Source of the DNA: Rhodoferax sp.
Lineage (GTDB): Bacteria > Pseudomonadota > Gammaproteobacteria > Burkholderiales > Burkholderiaceae_C
Direction of reading: 5' to 3'
DNA: 53,795 nt
NCBI RefSeq assembly: GCF_030646845.1
Contig: NZ_JAUSLE010000025.1
Location: 1-53,795, forward strand
This document shows positions 23,671-33,341 of this stretch, in pieces. The stretch's first letter is position 1, and each line of letters begins with the position of its first letter. The position numbers and the translations under genes are program-made. The notes below the pieces were generated by a model that was not told where the DNA came from, made no database searches, and saw nothing but the letters and a program-made list of their open reading frames with translations.

Positions 23671-25233
23671 TCAGTCGTGCACGAAGAACACATGGTCAAT
23701 GAATTCAGCGCCGAGCCACCAGTTGCGCCCGGCGCTTCCGAACCGTTTGTTGACGGCACCGGCCTGGCTCTGCAGCGGCTGGTCGACATTGCCCGCAGCG
23801 TCGCGCTGGGCGGTCTTGCCAGCCTGTTCAGGTACGACGACGGTGATATGGCCGGCCCGGCCTTCGGTGGCGCGGTCTGCGCAGATGATGCCAATCCCGC
23901 CCCCATTCGCCGCGTTCTGAAGTGCCGTCGCGTCTGCCACACGGCGCCAGCCGAACATCGTGCCGAAATCGAGCAGCCAGCGGTAAAGGTCGTCGGCGCG
24001 CATCTCGCGCACTGTCTCGCCGTAGGCCGGCGCGACCGCCTGGCCGGCGGCAATCTTCGCGATCGTGGCGCTGGTCCACCACACGCGCGGCAGGTAAGCC
24101 GCCGCAAGATAGCAGTAGTCGGCGGTGTAGACATTGCAGAAGGTCAGGCCGTCCCGGCGCGCATACCGCGCGCTGTGCTCAACGTCCAGCCAGTCACCGA
24201 TCGCAGCAAGCTGCTGCCTTCGCAAGGCGGCATCGACATCTGGATTGCGTGCCGGTCGCCCGGCCTCGCCGATCGGTGAAGCCAGGCCGCTGGTCGACTG
24301 GCGCCCGGCCGAGCGGTTTTCTTCCTTCCAGTGCACGGCCGGTATGCGCGGGATCTGCACCGGCGCCGGCGGTAGCCCGGGTACTGCCGCAAGGAAACTC
24401 GCCTTGACGTGACCGATGAAGGCGGCGCCGTTCAGCACCACACGCACACGCACCCACCCAGGGGCGGAGATTCCGAGGACCCGCAGCAGCGTGCCATGCG
24501 GCAAGGTCGCGAGCGGCGTGTTGGCGTCTGCGGTCGGCACAAAACGCAGGTTCAGCTGCGTCGCGCTGACCTGCATCAGTTCGCCCTCGCCTGCCTGAAT
24601 ATCGAAACCCGCGGGCTGGAACTGGCCGAACGCTGGCTTTGCGGTGCAACGCTGCCAGCCATTGCCGATGCTGCAGAGATCCTGGCTGGTGACGAATTGC
24701 TTGATATCCCAGGCCGTGTACGTTCTGGATTCAGCCCATCCGGTCGCCTCGGCCAGCCAGGTGAACTCAACCAGGCCGGCCTGCTTGAGCAGTCGGCACG
24801 TCATGCCCGACCCATAGACGCCCAGCTTGTAGTGGGATACGCCGCCCGAGGCCGCGTCCAACGCAGCGCGCACGCCCCTGAAATACGGCAGCACAAACTT
24901 TTTGATCTGCGTCGCGCTGAAATCGACGTCGACCGCGAAGTAGATCGCACTGCCGGCCGGCTGACCGATCTGCCCGGCACTGGAAAAGGCGCTGGCACCA
25001 TCGAGCTGGCCGCGCGCCAGGTTGAAATCTCCGGTGAGTCGGGCCCGGTCCTGGTAGACGACCGCGAGCAGCAGCCCGGCGCGCGCCAACTCGGCGGCCT
25101 CCTTGGGACGAAGCTGCTTTTCCGGCTGCTGCGTGGTGCGCGAGTAGTAACGGATCACAAAAGCCTTGCCAGCCGTCACCAGGCAGCTGGCCGAGCTATC
25201 GCACAGGCGGTTGGTGGATATTCCCTCAAGCAT
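23671..25233 (-). CDS. DUF1906 glycoside-hydrolase-like / SH3 / amidase-like cell-wall hydrolase
   Basis: 520 residues; GGGGAG precedes the ATG at 25233. Residues 1-200 match a DUF1906 TIM-barrel (GH25-like) domain: GKAFVIRYYS, AIYFAVDVDFS, LGVYGSGMTCRLL and WLAEATGWAESR. About 215-285 is a bacterial SH3-like domain (LNLRFVPTADANTPLATLPHG). About 340-520 looks like a CHAP/NlpC-like amidase, with candidate Cys about 365 in FCNVYTADY and His about 461 in GRAGHITVVVPE. No signal peptide is evident, so export is uncertain. This could be a cell-wall-degrading effector or a phage-derived endolysin; no immunity or phage genes adjoin. Substrate inferred: peptidoglycan. Confidence 0.78.
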   Translation of the reverse strand: MLEGISTNRLCDSSASCLVTAGKAFVIRYYSRTTQQPEKQLRPKEAAELARAGLLLAVVYQDRARLTGDFNLARGQLDGASAFSSAGQIGQPAGSAIYFAVDVDFSATQIKKFVLPYFRGVRAALDAASGGVSHYKLGVYGSGMTCRLLKQAGLVEFTWLAEATGWAESRTYTAWDIKQFVTSQDLCSIGNGWQRCTAKPAFGQFQPAGFDIQAGEGELMQVSATQLNLRFVPTADANTPLATLPHGTLLRVLGISAPGWVRVRVVLNGAAFIGHVKASFLAAVPGLPPAPVQIPRIPAVHWKEENRSAGRQSTSGLASPIGEAGRPARNPDVDAALRRQQLAAIGDWLDVEHSARYARRDGLTFCNVYTADYCYLAAAYLPRVWWTSATIAKIAAGQAVAPAYGETVREMRADDLYRWLLDFGTMFGWRRVADATALQNAANGGGIGIICADRATEGRAGHITVVVPEQAGKTAQRDAAGNVDQPLQSQAGAVNKRFGSAGRNWWLGAEFIDHVFFVHD

Positions 25234-25518
25234 GTTGGCTCCCCGGGTGAACGCGTCACCACGGACATCAGCGTAGCCAATGTCCCAATTTTCTGCAAGT
25301 GTTCAATTCCGCCCTGGGCGCCAGTCAAGTCCGGGCTGACTGTGGCACTGAACGGCACATGATGGTTACCGTACCCGGACTCATCAAGGCCCGGCAGGCC
25401 GCGTCTGCTGGTAATCCCTCGTTCGTAACAGCCTGAACGACGGGAAATCCAGAGTACAGTTGATTTGTCAATCGATCGAATCAAATGAATTTGTGAATTT
25501 CCCGTACCGACTGCATTC

Positions 25519-28500
25519 ATGTCCATCCCCATTCGAGTTCTTCTGATTGAAAGCGATACCGGGCGCGCGCGCGCCGTTGGCCAGGCATTGGCCCGGACGC
25601 GTGAGGCGTGGCAGGTGGCTCTGGCCACGTCATTGGCTCAGGCACGCGAGCGGCTGGCCGACGCAGAGTTTGATGTCGCGCTTGCCAGCTATCGTCTGGT
25701 CGATGGGATTGCTTTTGATTTGACAGACCTGGCGAGTCGCATGCCCGCGGTGCTGTGCGTCAATCCGGACGAAGAATGGGCCGCGGCGCGCGCCTTGCGT
25801 CAAGGCTTCAGTGACTACATTGTCGCGGGTGAGGGCGCAAACGACCTGGACGCTCTTGCCGATTTGATGGATGCGGCTCTGACCCGATGGCAGACCCAGC
25901 GGCAGTTGCGGGAGACTGCCGAACGTTACGAGCTGGTGCTCAGCGGCTCTGGCCTGGCGCCATGGGATCGGCACTTGCCGAGCGGCAGGGTCTTTCTCAG
26001 CAAGCAGAATTACGAGATGCTGGGGTACAGCGAAGGAGAACTCGGGTCGGACGCCAGTTTCTGGCAGCGCCTGATGCATCCGGACGACTGGGAGGCGACG
26101 CATGAGGCCAGCGAGGCTCATCTTCGAGGAGAGACGCCGAGTTACCGAAGTGAGTACCGGATGCGCCACAAGGACGGGCACTGGGTCTGGGTGCTGAGCC
26201 GTGGCCGGGTCATGGAGCGCGATGTTCACGGTGCACCCGTGCGCATGCTGGGAATTTATGTCGACATCACCGAGCGCCGACGTGAGCAGGACGCGATGGC
26301 ACGTCAGAACCGCTTGTTGCAGGCTGTCAGTCGGGCGCAGACCCTTGTGATAGCGAGCCGTGAAACCGGTTTCAATTTCGAGGGTCTACTGGACGAACTG
26401 CTCGCCGTGACGGAAAGCGAATACGGCTTTGTCGGTGAAGTGTTCTTCACTCCTGAGCGGCAGCCTTACCTGAAGACATTTGCTGTTTCAGATACTGCGC
26501 GGGACGAAGCATCAAGACGGCCGGGCAAGGAACGCATGCCGCGCGGCATGATGTTTTCCAATCCGAACACGCTGGTTGGTGCCGCCCTGGCGTCAGGCAA
26601 GCCAGTGATTTCCAATGAGACTGACAGCGATCCGATGCGCGGCGGCGTGCTGCGTGGGCAAGTGGCGATCGACGCTTTTCTGGGTATTCCCATTCACCAT
26701 GGTGAAGAAATGGTCGCCATGGTGGGTCTGGCCAGGCGATCGGCTGGCTACAGCCAGGCGGACGTCGACTTCCTTGAGCCCCTGTGCAACACGATCGGTC
26801 AGCTGGTTCAGGCGCGGCGCATGGATGCCGAGCGACAGCGTGCCCAGGACGAACTGCAGGCAACAGCCGCCCTGCTGGCTGAAAAAACCAAGTCACTGGC
26901 GACCACGCTGGACAGCATGAACCAGGGCATCATCATGGTGGATCCGGGTGGTCGGATCATCGTCTGCAACCAATACGCCCTGGGGCTTCTGGATATTCCT
27001 GAAAGCCTCATGGTGACGCATCCGAGTTACACGGACATTGTGCGGTTTCAGGCGGAACGCGGTGACTTTGGTGACAACTATGCCGGGATTGAAACCAAGG
27101 GGCGGGCGTATGTGGCGCGGGGCGATGCATCTGGCGCGCCGGACAAGTACTTGCGGACAACCAGATCGGGTCGCGTGCTGGAATTGGTGACACGCATGTT
27201 GCCTTCCGGCGACATGGTGCGAACCTATACAGACATCACCGAGCAACTTCGGGCCGACGAGAAGATACGCGAGAGCGAGGCCCGTTTTCGCGCCTTGACC
27301 GAACTCTCATCGGATTGGTATTGGGAGCAGGACGCGGAGTTCCGTTTCGTTCGGGTCGATGGTGACCTGGAAACCCCCAATCCATTGCCTTGGGATAGCT
27401 ATATCGGCACAACGCGTTGGGGTAGCGATGCAGAAGGTGTCAGTCCCGCGCAGTGGGACGCGCACCGGGCCGCGCTGCAGGCGCGCGCAGTCTTTCGTGA
27501 TTTTGAGTTACAGCGCCTGCGTGCGGACGGTACGTTGATGTGGATTGGCATCAGTGGCGCCCCCATCTTTGATTCGGATGGGGTATTCCAGGGTTACCGG
27601 GGAACAGGGCGCGACATTACCGTTCGCAAGCAGGCGGAAGCCCAGATTCAGAAACTGGCGTTTTACGATTCATTGACGGAGCTGCCCAATCGGCAAATGC
27701 TGCTGGATCGGCTTGAGCATGCGGTCGCGGGCAGCGCCCGTCACCGCAGTCATGGCGGCTTGTTGTTCATTGACCTGGACAATTTCAAGATGCTGAATGA
27801 CACCATGGGGCATGACCGCGGAGATCAATTGCTGCAGCAGGTGGCCCGGCGGCTGACCCAGTGCGTGCGGCACATGGACACCGTGGCACGACTGGGGGGC
27901 GACGAGTTCGTGGTCATGCTTGAGGAACTCAGCGCGGATGCCCTTGAGGCGGCCACTCAGGTTGAAGCAGTGGGCAAGAAAGTCCTCGCGGCGCTTAACC
28001 ATCCCTTTGACCTCGCGGGTCAGCACCATCACACCTCTCCCAGCATCGGCGCAACCCTGTTTTTCGATCACATGGAAACGGTGGATGAGTTGCTCAAGCG
28101 TGCTGACTTGGCGATGTACCAGGCGAAGGCGGCAGGGCGCAATACCCTGCGGTTCTTTGACCCCGAGATGCAGGCGGTTGTGAACGCCAGGGCCGCGCTG
28201 GAGCTTGATCTGCGCCAGGGTCTGGCACAAGGCGAGTTGCTTCTGCACTATCAGCCTGTGGTAGACGCTGCGGGCGAGACCACGGGGGTCGAGGCATTGG
28301 CGCGCTGGGTGCATCCCCGGCAGGGTATGGTGTCACCCGCTGAATTCATTCCCCTGGCAGAGCAGACCGGACTTATCTTGCCCTTGGGCCGGTGGGTGCT
28401 CGAGACAGCCTGCTTGCAGTTGGTCGCCTGGAGTACCAGCCGGGCCACGAAGCATCTCACCATGTCGGTCAATGTCAGTGCCCGCGAGTTTCATCATCCT

Positions 28501-28941
28501 GACTTTTCTTCGCTGGTCGTTGCCCTGCTGGGCAAGACCGGCGCCAATCCCGGCCGTCTCAAGCTTGAACTGACGGAAAGCCTGTTGCTGAGTGACGTGG
28601 AAGACGCCATCGCCAAGATGAGCGAGTTACGCTCGATTGGCGTGAACTTCTCGCTGGACGACTTTGGCACCGGCTACTCATCCTTGTCCTACCTCAAACG
28701 CCTGCCGCTGGATCAGCTGAAAATTGACCGGTCGTTCATATCCGATGTGCTGACAGATGCCAACGATGCCGCGATTGTGCGCACCATTCTGGCATTGGCG
28801 CAGAGCCTGGGTTTGAGCGTGGTGGCCGAAGGGGTGGAAACACAGGGTCAGCGGGATTTTCTGGAGCAGATCGGTTGCACCGCGTTCCAGGGGTACCTGT
28901 TCGGACGACCGGTGCCGCTGGATGCGTTGCGACTGACCTGA
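25519..28941 (+). CDS. PAS/GAF-GGDEF-EAL cyclic-di-GMP enzyme with receiver-like front
   Basis: 1140 residues. 1-120: receiver-like fold (RVLLIESDTGRARAVGQAL), but the phospho-acceptor position reads VALASYRLVDG, so the Asp is missing. About 135-260: PAS_3 (YEMLGYSEGEL, HPDDWEATHE). About 275-425: GAF. About 450-575 and 590-700: two more PAS folds. About 705-870: GGDEF (RLGGDEFVVMLEE near 793) with an intact I-site RHMD five residues before. About 885-1135: EAL with VEALARW, ELTESLLL, DDFGTGYSSLSYL, KIDRSF and VAEGVET all present. It looks able both to make and to degrade c-di-GMP. The 285 bases upstream hold no gene. No strong Shine-Dalgarno. Confidence 0.92.
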   Translation: MSIPIRVLLIESDTGRARAVGQALARTREAWQVALATSLAQARERLADAEFDVALASYRLVDGIAFDLTDLASRMPAVLCVNPDEEWAAARALRQGFSDYIVAGEGANDLDALADLMDAALTRWQTQRQLRETAERYELVLSGSGLAPWDRHLPSGRVFLSKQNYEMLGYSEGELGSDASFWQRLMHPDDWEATHEASEAHLRGETPSYRSEYRMRHKDGHWVWVLSRGRVMERDVHGAPVRMLGIYVDITERRREQDAMARQNRLLQAVSRAQTLVIASRETGFNFEGLLDELLAVTESEYGFVGEVFFTPERQPYLKTFAVSDTARDEASRRPGKERMPRGMMFSNPNTLVGAALASGKPVISNETDSDPMRGGVLRGQVAIDAFLGIPIHHGEEMVAMVGLARRSAGYSQADVDFLEPLCNTIGQLVQARRMDAERQRAQDELQATAALLAEKTKSLATTLDSMNQGIIMVDPGGRIIVCNQYALGLLDIPESLMVTHPSYTDIVRFQAERGDFGDNYAGIETKGRAYVARGDASGAPDKYLRTTRSGRVLELVTRMLPSGDMVRTYTDITEQLRADEKIRESEARFRALTELSSDWYWEQDAEFRFVRVDGDLETPNPLPWDSYIGTTRWGSDAEGVSPAQWDAHRAALQARAVFRDFELQRLRADGTLMWIGISGAPIFDSDGVFQGYRGTGRDITVRKQAEAQIQKLAFYDSLTELPNRQMLLDRLEHAVAGSARHRSHGGLLFIDLDNFKMLNDTMGHDRGDQLLQQVARRLTQCVRHMDTVARLGGDEFVVMLEELSADALEAATQVEAVGKKVLAALNHPFDLAGQHHHTSPSIGATLFFDHMETVDELLKRADLAMYQAKAAGRNTLRFFDPEMQAVVNARAALELDLRQGLAQGELLLHYQPVVDAAGETTGVEALARWVHPRQGMVSPAEFIPLAEQTGLILPLGRWVLETACLQLVAWSTSRATKHLTMSVNVSAREFHHPDFSSLVVALLGKTGANPGRLKLELTESLLLSDVEDAIAKMSELRSIGVNFSLDDFGTGYSSLSYLKRLPLDQLKIDRSFISDVLTDANDAAIVRTILALAQSLGLSVVAEGVETQGQRDFLEQIGCTAFQGYLFGRPVPLDALRLT

Positions 28942-29020
28942 TCCGGTCAGGGCGCGTGCGGCACAATGGCGTGGCCGATTGGCGATATGGTGGTAGAGGC
29001 CCCGAAATGAGACTTTTCTG

Positions 29021-32000
29021 GTGAGTTTTTCTGAGGAAGTCCAGCGCCTGCAAGATCAATTGCAGCAAGCTTGCCGTCGTCTGCAACTGGTGGCCGATGC
29101 CTCAGGGGGCATGATCGGCAAACTTGAGTTTGAGTTGCGTGCCGGTGGCGCTCTGATTCTCGTCGATGCAGACGAAACGGCGGATCAACTCCTGCACAGA
29201 ACTTGTTCAGATTTTCTTGAACGCCCGTTTCTTGCACTTTTTCCCGGATTGCAGGTCACCAATATTCAGGCTGCCTTGGTGGACGTGGCGCTCAAGGGCA
29301 GTTTGCTGGAGCCCCGCAGTCTTCTTGGTGAGGGCTTTTTTTCGGGGGCGGCCTTCAATTTCTTTGCCTTTCAGATCGCACCCGGCCGTGCCGTGGTGAA
29401 GTTCTGGGACAGCTGCGGAGCAGTCGAATCCGAAAACAGGAACATGCGTTCGCAGCAACAACTGGCTGTGGTGTTCAGCCAGAGCCCGGTGGCCATCTCG
29501 CTAAGTCGCGAAAGTGATGGCGTCTACGTGGACGTCAATGAAGAATGGTCCCTGCTCACGGGTTTGTCGCTTGCGAATGTCTTGGGGCGAACCACGATCG
29601 ACCTGGGTTTCTGGCCCAGCGCCGAGGAGCGCGAGGCAGCGCTGGGCGCCTTGCGCGAGTCTGGGCGCCTGCACAATCTGGATTTGCCGTTCATCAGGCC
29701 GAATGGCACCAAGCTCATACTGCAGCTCAATGCCTCCCGCATCGAGATCGGCGGCTCGCGGTATATCTTGAGCTACGCCAAGGATGTGACCGCGGAGCGT
29801 TCGGTGCAAGCCGAACTGCAGGCCAGTCGGCAGTTGTTGGAAGAGACCAATACCAGGCTCAATCAGCAGATCAGGCTGTTCGAATCGATGGAGAGTCTGG
29901 CCTCTGTCGGCTACTGGACGTCGGGTGCTGACCCCGCCAGTTTGCGCTGGTCCAATGGCTTGTACAGTCTGGCGGGGCTTGAACCCGGTACGGTTCAAGG
30001 CCGGGTGGCCGGGCGCAGCCTCATCCACGCAGAAGATCTAAAACAGTTCGAAGAGGCCCGCAGCAAACTGGATGGGTCCATTGCCGAGTACCGATGGAAT
30101 CATCCGGACGGGCGGGTGCACTGGTTGCGTTCGCGCATGCGGCATTTGTCGGGAGAAGGCGCCGAGGCCATTGATTTTGGCGTTGTCCAGGACGTTACCA
30201 ACGAGCGCGAAGCAACCCTTGCCCTTCAGGAGAAGTTGGGGTTCATTCAAAAAATCACCAGCCGCGTGCCAGGCGTGGTGTTCCAGTTGCGGCTCAAGGC
30301 CGATGGATCGTACGAGTTCCCTTACATCAGTGATCCCGTGCGGGACCTTTACCGGGGTGTAACGCCCGAAGAAGTGATGCAGGATGCATCCTGCACCTTG
30401 CGACTGCACCATCCGGATGACCGGGCAGCCTTCGTCGCCTCCATCAGGACCTCCGCGCAGCATCTCACGCCCTGGAGTCATGAATATCGTTTGCGGTTTG
30501 ATGACGGCGAGGTGCGCTGGCTGATGGGACAAGCCATGCCTGAACGGGAGGCGGATGGTGCCGTGTTGTGGAATGGCTTTACGACAGACGTCACCTTGCG
30601 CAAACAGGCGGAGGAACGCCTGCGTGATAGCGAAGCGCGTTTCCGTGCCCTGACGGCGCTCTCTTCAGACTGGTACTGGGAGCAGGATGAGGAAATGAGG
30701 TTTGTGCGCTTTGAAGGACGCGCCGTGGGTTCGACGCCTGTCGATCGAATCGGCAAGACGCGCTGGGAGGTGGGCGCATTGAACATGAGCGAGGCTGACT
30801 GGGATGCGCACAGGGCTGTACTGCGATCGCATGGCACTTTTCGGGATCTGGAACTACAGGATGTTGACGCCAAAGGTCGCAACTACTGGATGTCCGTCAG
30901 CGGCGAGCCGATTTTTGATTTGCAGGGAATTTTCAGAGGGTACCGGGGCATTGGACGCAATGTCACAGGACGCAAGCGGGCTGAAGACGAGATTGAACGG
31001 CTGGCCTTCTACGATGTGTTGACCGGATTGCCCAATCGCCGTTTGTTGATGGACCGCCTGCAGCACGCGTTGGCGACCAGCGGACGCGACAGTTCGCCCG
31101 GCGCCCTGTTGTTCATTGACCTGGACAATTTCAAGGATCTCAATGACACCCAGGGTCATGACATGGGTGACCAGTTGCTGAAACAGGTGGCGGTCCGGCT
31201 GGGCGAGTGCGTGCGTGACGCTGACACGGTGGCACGCCTGGGAGGCGATGAGTTTGTCGTGATGCTGGAGAAACTCGGGCGCGAGCCCAATGAAGCGGCA
31301 GCTTTGGCGGAAAGTGTGGGCCGCAAAATATTGAGCACATTGAGTCGGCCTTACCGGATGGGCGACGCCGAGCATCACAGCACCCCGAGCATTGGCATCA
31401 CGCTATTTCATGACCATCTGCTCAGCATTGATGAGTTGCTCAAGCGGGCAGATCTGGCCATGTACCAGGCCAAGGCTGCGGGGCGCAACACGCTGCGCTT
31501 TTTCGACCCCGAGATGCAGGCCGTGGTAGCCGCACGTGCTTCGCTGGAGTCAGATCTTCGCCAGGGCCTGCAACGCAAGGAATTGTTGCTGTATTACCAG
31601 CCCGTGGTGAATGAGGCCGGGCTCATGGTGGGCGTTGAGGCACTGGCACGCTGGCAGCACCCCCAGCGCGGCATGGTGTTGCCAGGCGATTTCATCCCTC
31701 TGGCCGAACAAACCGGCCTGATTTTGCCCCTGGGGCAATGGGTTCTGGAGGCCGCGTGTACCCAATTGGTGGCATGGTCAACCCAGCCCGACACGGCGTG
31801 CTTGAGCGTGGCTGTCAACGTCAGCGTACGCCAGTTCAGGCAAGCTGATTTTGCCAGTCAACTTCTGGCTTTGCTGCAGTTGAGCGGCGCCAATCCCTGC
31901 CGCCTGAAACTCGAGATAACAGAGAGCCTGCTGCTCAATGACATGGAGGACGCGATCCAGAAGATGGGTGAACTCAGGTCGATTGGCGTGAGCTTTTCAC

Positions 32001-32317
32001 TGGACGATTTTGGCACCGGCTACTCTTCGCTGGCCTACCTCAAGCAACTGCCGCTGGAGCAGCTCAAGATCGACCAGTCGTTTGTGCGTGACGTGTTGAC
32101 TGATCCCAATGACGCCGCCATCGCCCAGACCGTGTTGACACTGGGGCAGAGTCTCGGTTTGACGGTGGTAGCCGAAGGTGTGGAGACCCAGGCTCAGCAT
32201 GAGTTCTTGCTGCGCCACGGCTGCCGTGTGTTTCAGGGATATCTGTTCGGCCGGCCGGTGCCGGTGGGCCAGCTGGTGCTGAATGGGATTGCCAAACCCG
32301 GGCAAGCCGGGTCGTAG
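29021..32317 (+). CDS. Multi-PAS GGDEF-EAL cyclic-di-GMP enzyme, paralogue of the upstream gene
   Basis: 1098 residues, read from a GTG at 29021, 79 bases after the previous gene; the start is uncertain because no good ribosome binding site is seen. 1-130: sensory region, possibly divergent PAS, opening with a short coiled coil (EEVQRLQDQLQQACRRLQ). About 140-265: PAS. About 285-400 and 405-530: two PAS_3 folds (RWNHPDGRVHWLRSRM, RLRFDDGEVRWLMGQ). About 535-650: PAS. GGDEF near 741 with I-site RDAD, then EAL near 872 with all key residues. From the last PAS onward it is closely similar to its neighbour, indicating tandem duplication with divergence of the sensor half. Confidence 0.92.
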   Translation: MSFSEEVQRLQDQLQQACRRLQLVADASGGMIGKLEFELRAGGALILVDADETADQLLHRTCSDFLERPFLALFPGLQVTNIQAALVDVALKGSLLEPRSLLGEGFFSGAAFNFFAFQIAPGRAVVKFWDSCGAVESENRNMRSQQQLAVVFSQSPVAISLSRESDGVYVDVNEEWSLLTGLSLANVLGRTTIDLGFWPSAEEREAALGALRESGRLHNLDLPFIRPNGTKLILQLNASRIEIGGSRYILSYAKDVTAERSVQAELQASRQLLEETNTRLNQQIRLFESMESLASVGYWTSGADPASLRWSNGLYSLAGLEPGTVQGRVAGRSLIHAEDLKQFEEARSKLDGSIAEYRWNHPDGRVHWLRSRMRHLSGEGAEAIDFGVVQDVTNEREATLALQEKLGFIQKITSRVPGVVFQLRLKADGSYEFPYISDPVRDLYRGVTPEEVMQDASCTLRLHHPDDRAAFVASIRTSAQHLTPWSHEYRLRFDDGEVRWLMGQAMPEREADGAVLWNGFTTDVTLRKQAEERLRDSEARFRALTALSSDWYWEQDEEMRFVRFEGRAVGSTPVDRIGKTRWEVGALNMSEADWDAHRAVLRSHGTFRDLELQDVDAKGRNYWMSVSGEPIFDLQGIFRGYRGIGRNVTGRKRAEDEIERLAFYDVLTGLPNRRLLMDRLQHALATSGRDSSPGALLFIDLDNFKDLNDTQGHDMGDQLLKQVAVRLGECVRDADTVARLGGDEFVVMLEKLGREPNEAAALAESVGRKILSTLSRPYRMGDAEHHSTPSIGITLFHDHLLSIDELLKRADLAMYQAKAAGRNTLRFFDPEMQAVVAARASLESDLRQGLQRKELLLYYQPVVNEAGLMVGVEALARWQHPQRGMVLPGDFIPLAEQTGLILPLGQWVLEAACTQLVAWSTQPDTACLSVAVNVSVRQFRQADFASQLLALLQLSGANPCRLKLEITESLLLNDMEDAIQKMGELRSIGVSFSLDDFGTGYSSLAYLKQLPLEQLKIDQSFVRDVLTDPNDAAIAQTVLTLGQSLGLTVVAEGVETQAQHEFLLRHGCRVFQGYLFGRPVPVGQLVLNGIAKPGQAGS

Positions 32318-32331
32318 GGTCGTAAGCCGGC

Positions 32332-33231
32332 TTACCCGGCCCGGCTGTCGTCTGAGGGCAGTACGGTTTCACTGTCCGACAGTTCGGCAATGGCCTGGCG
32401 CACCGCGGCTTTGTCACCGGCATTGGCAAACTTGCTGTATTTGCCAAGAATGGTTACCAACTGGCCGTAAACACGGGGGTTGCCAGCCATGCATTCATTC
32501 TGTTCCAGGAAATCGGAATCGCCTGTGAAATTGCCAACCAGGCCACCCGCTTCGGTCACCAGCAATGAGCCCGCCGCCACATCCCAGGGCTGCAGGCCGG
32601 TCTCAAAAAATCCATCGGTAAAACCAGCGGCGACATAGGCCAGATCAAGCGCGGCGGCGCCAGGGCGGCGCAGGCCGGCGGTCTTCTGCATCACGTCACC
32701 CATCATGCGCAGGTAGGCGTTGAAGTCGTCGCCGGGGCGGAACGGGAAGCCGGTGGAAATAAGGCACTCCTGCATGCGGATGCGTTTGGAGACGCGCAGG
32801 CGGCGGTCGTTCAGATAGGCGCCGCGCCCCTTGGTGGCGGTGAACAGGTCATTGCGGCTGGGGTCATAAATGACGGCCTGCTCAATCTTGCCCTTGACGG
32901 CCAGGGCAATGCTCACGCAGTAAACCGGCAAGCCGTGGATGAAGTTGGTGGTGCCGTCCAGCGGGTCAATGATCCAGACGAATTCCGAATCTTTGGCGCC
33001 GTGTTCCCGACCTGATTCCTCGGCCCAGATGCCGTGCCCGGGGTACGCTGCCAGCAGCGTCTCGATGATGGCCTGTTCGGCTGCGTGGTCAACGTCGGTG
33101 ACGAAGTCATTGACCAGCTTTTGCGAGATGCGAACCGCTTCGACGTCAAGCGCGGCGCGGTTGATGATGGCACCAGCGGCGCGGGCGGCCTTGACGGCCA
33201 CATTGATCATGGGATGCAGATTGGGGGACAT
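32332..33231 (-). CDS. suhB: Inositol-1-monophosphatase family protein (SuhB)
   Basis: 299 residues. Metal-binding motifs of the family are intact: WAEESGRE (Glu pair), [15 protein letters not shown] and [18 protein letters not shown]. It hydrolyses inositol phosphate with Mg; in enterobacteria SuhB also joins the rRNA antitermination complex. It is longer than E. coli SuhB (267) through a C-terminal extension. Divergent from trmJ with 110 bases between. Confidence 0.93.
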   Translation of the reverse strand: MSPNLHPMINVAVKAARAAGAIINRAALDVEAVRISQKLVNDFVTDVDHAAEQAIIETLLAAYPGHGIWAEESGREHGAKDSEFVWIIDPLDGTTNFIHGLPVYCVSIALAVKGKIEQAVIYDPSRNDLFTATKGRGAYLNDRRLRVSKRIRMQECLISTGFPFRPGDDFNAYLRMMGDVMQKTAGLRRPGAAALDLAYVAAGFTDGFFETGLQPWDVAAGSLLVTEAGGLVGNFTGDSDFLEQNECMAGNPRVYGQLVTILGKYSKFANAGDKAAVRQAIAELSDSETVLPSDDSRAG

Positions 33232-33341
33232 AAATTGTTTTCAGGAGCTGGGCGGAACTGCACGGCGATGCGGGCAGCGACAATAGCGTGATTTTACCCG
33301 TCCCGGCGATTTTCCCCATTTCCGCGCGCATTTACGAGTTT

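Noticed and set aside
23671..25233. Prophage endolysin
   Set aside because: The hydrolase layout fits, but no holin, capsid, tail or integrase genes adjoin it.
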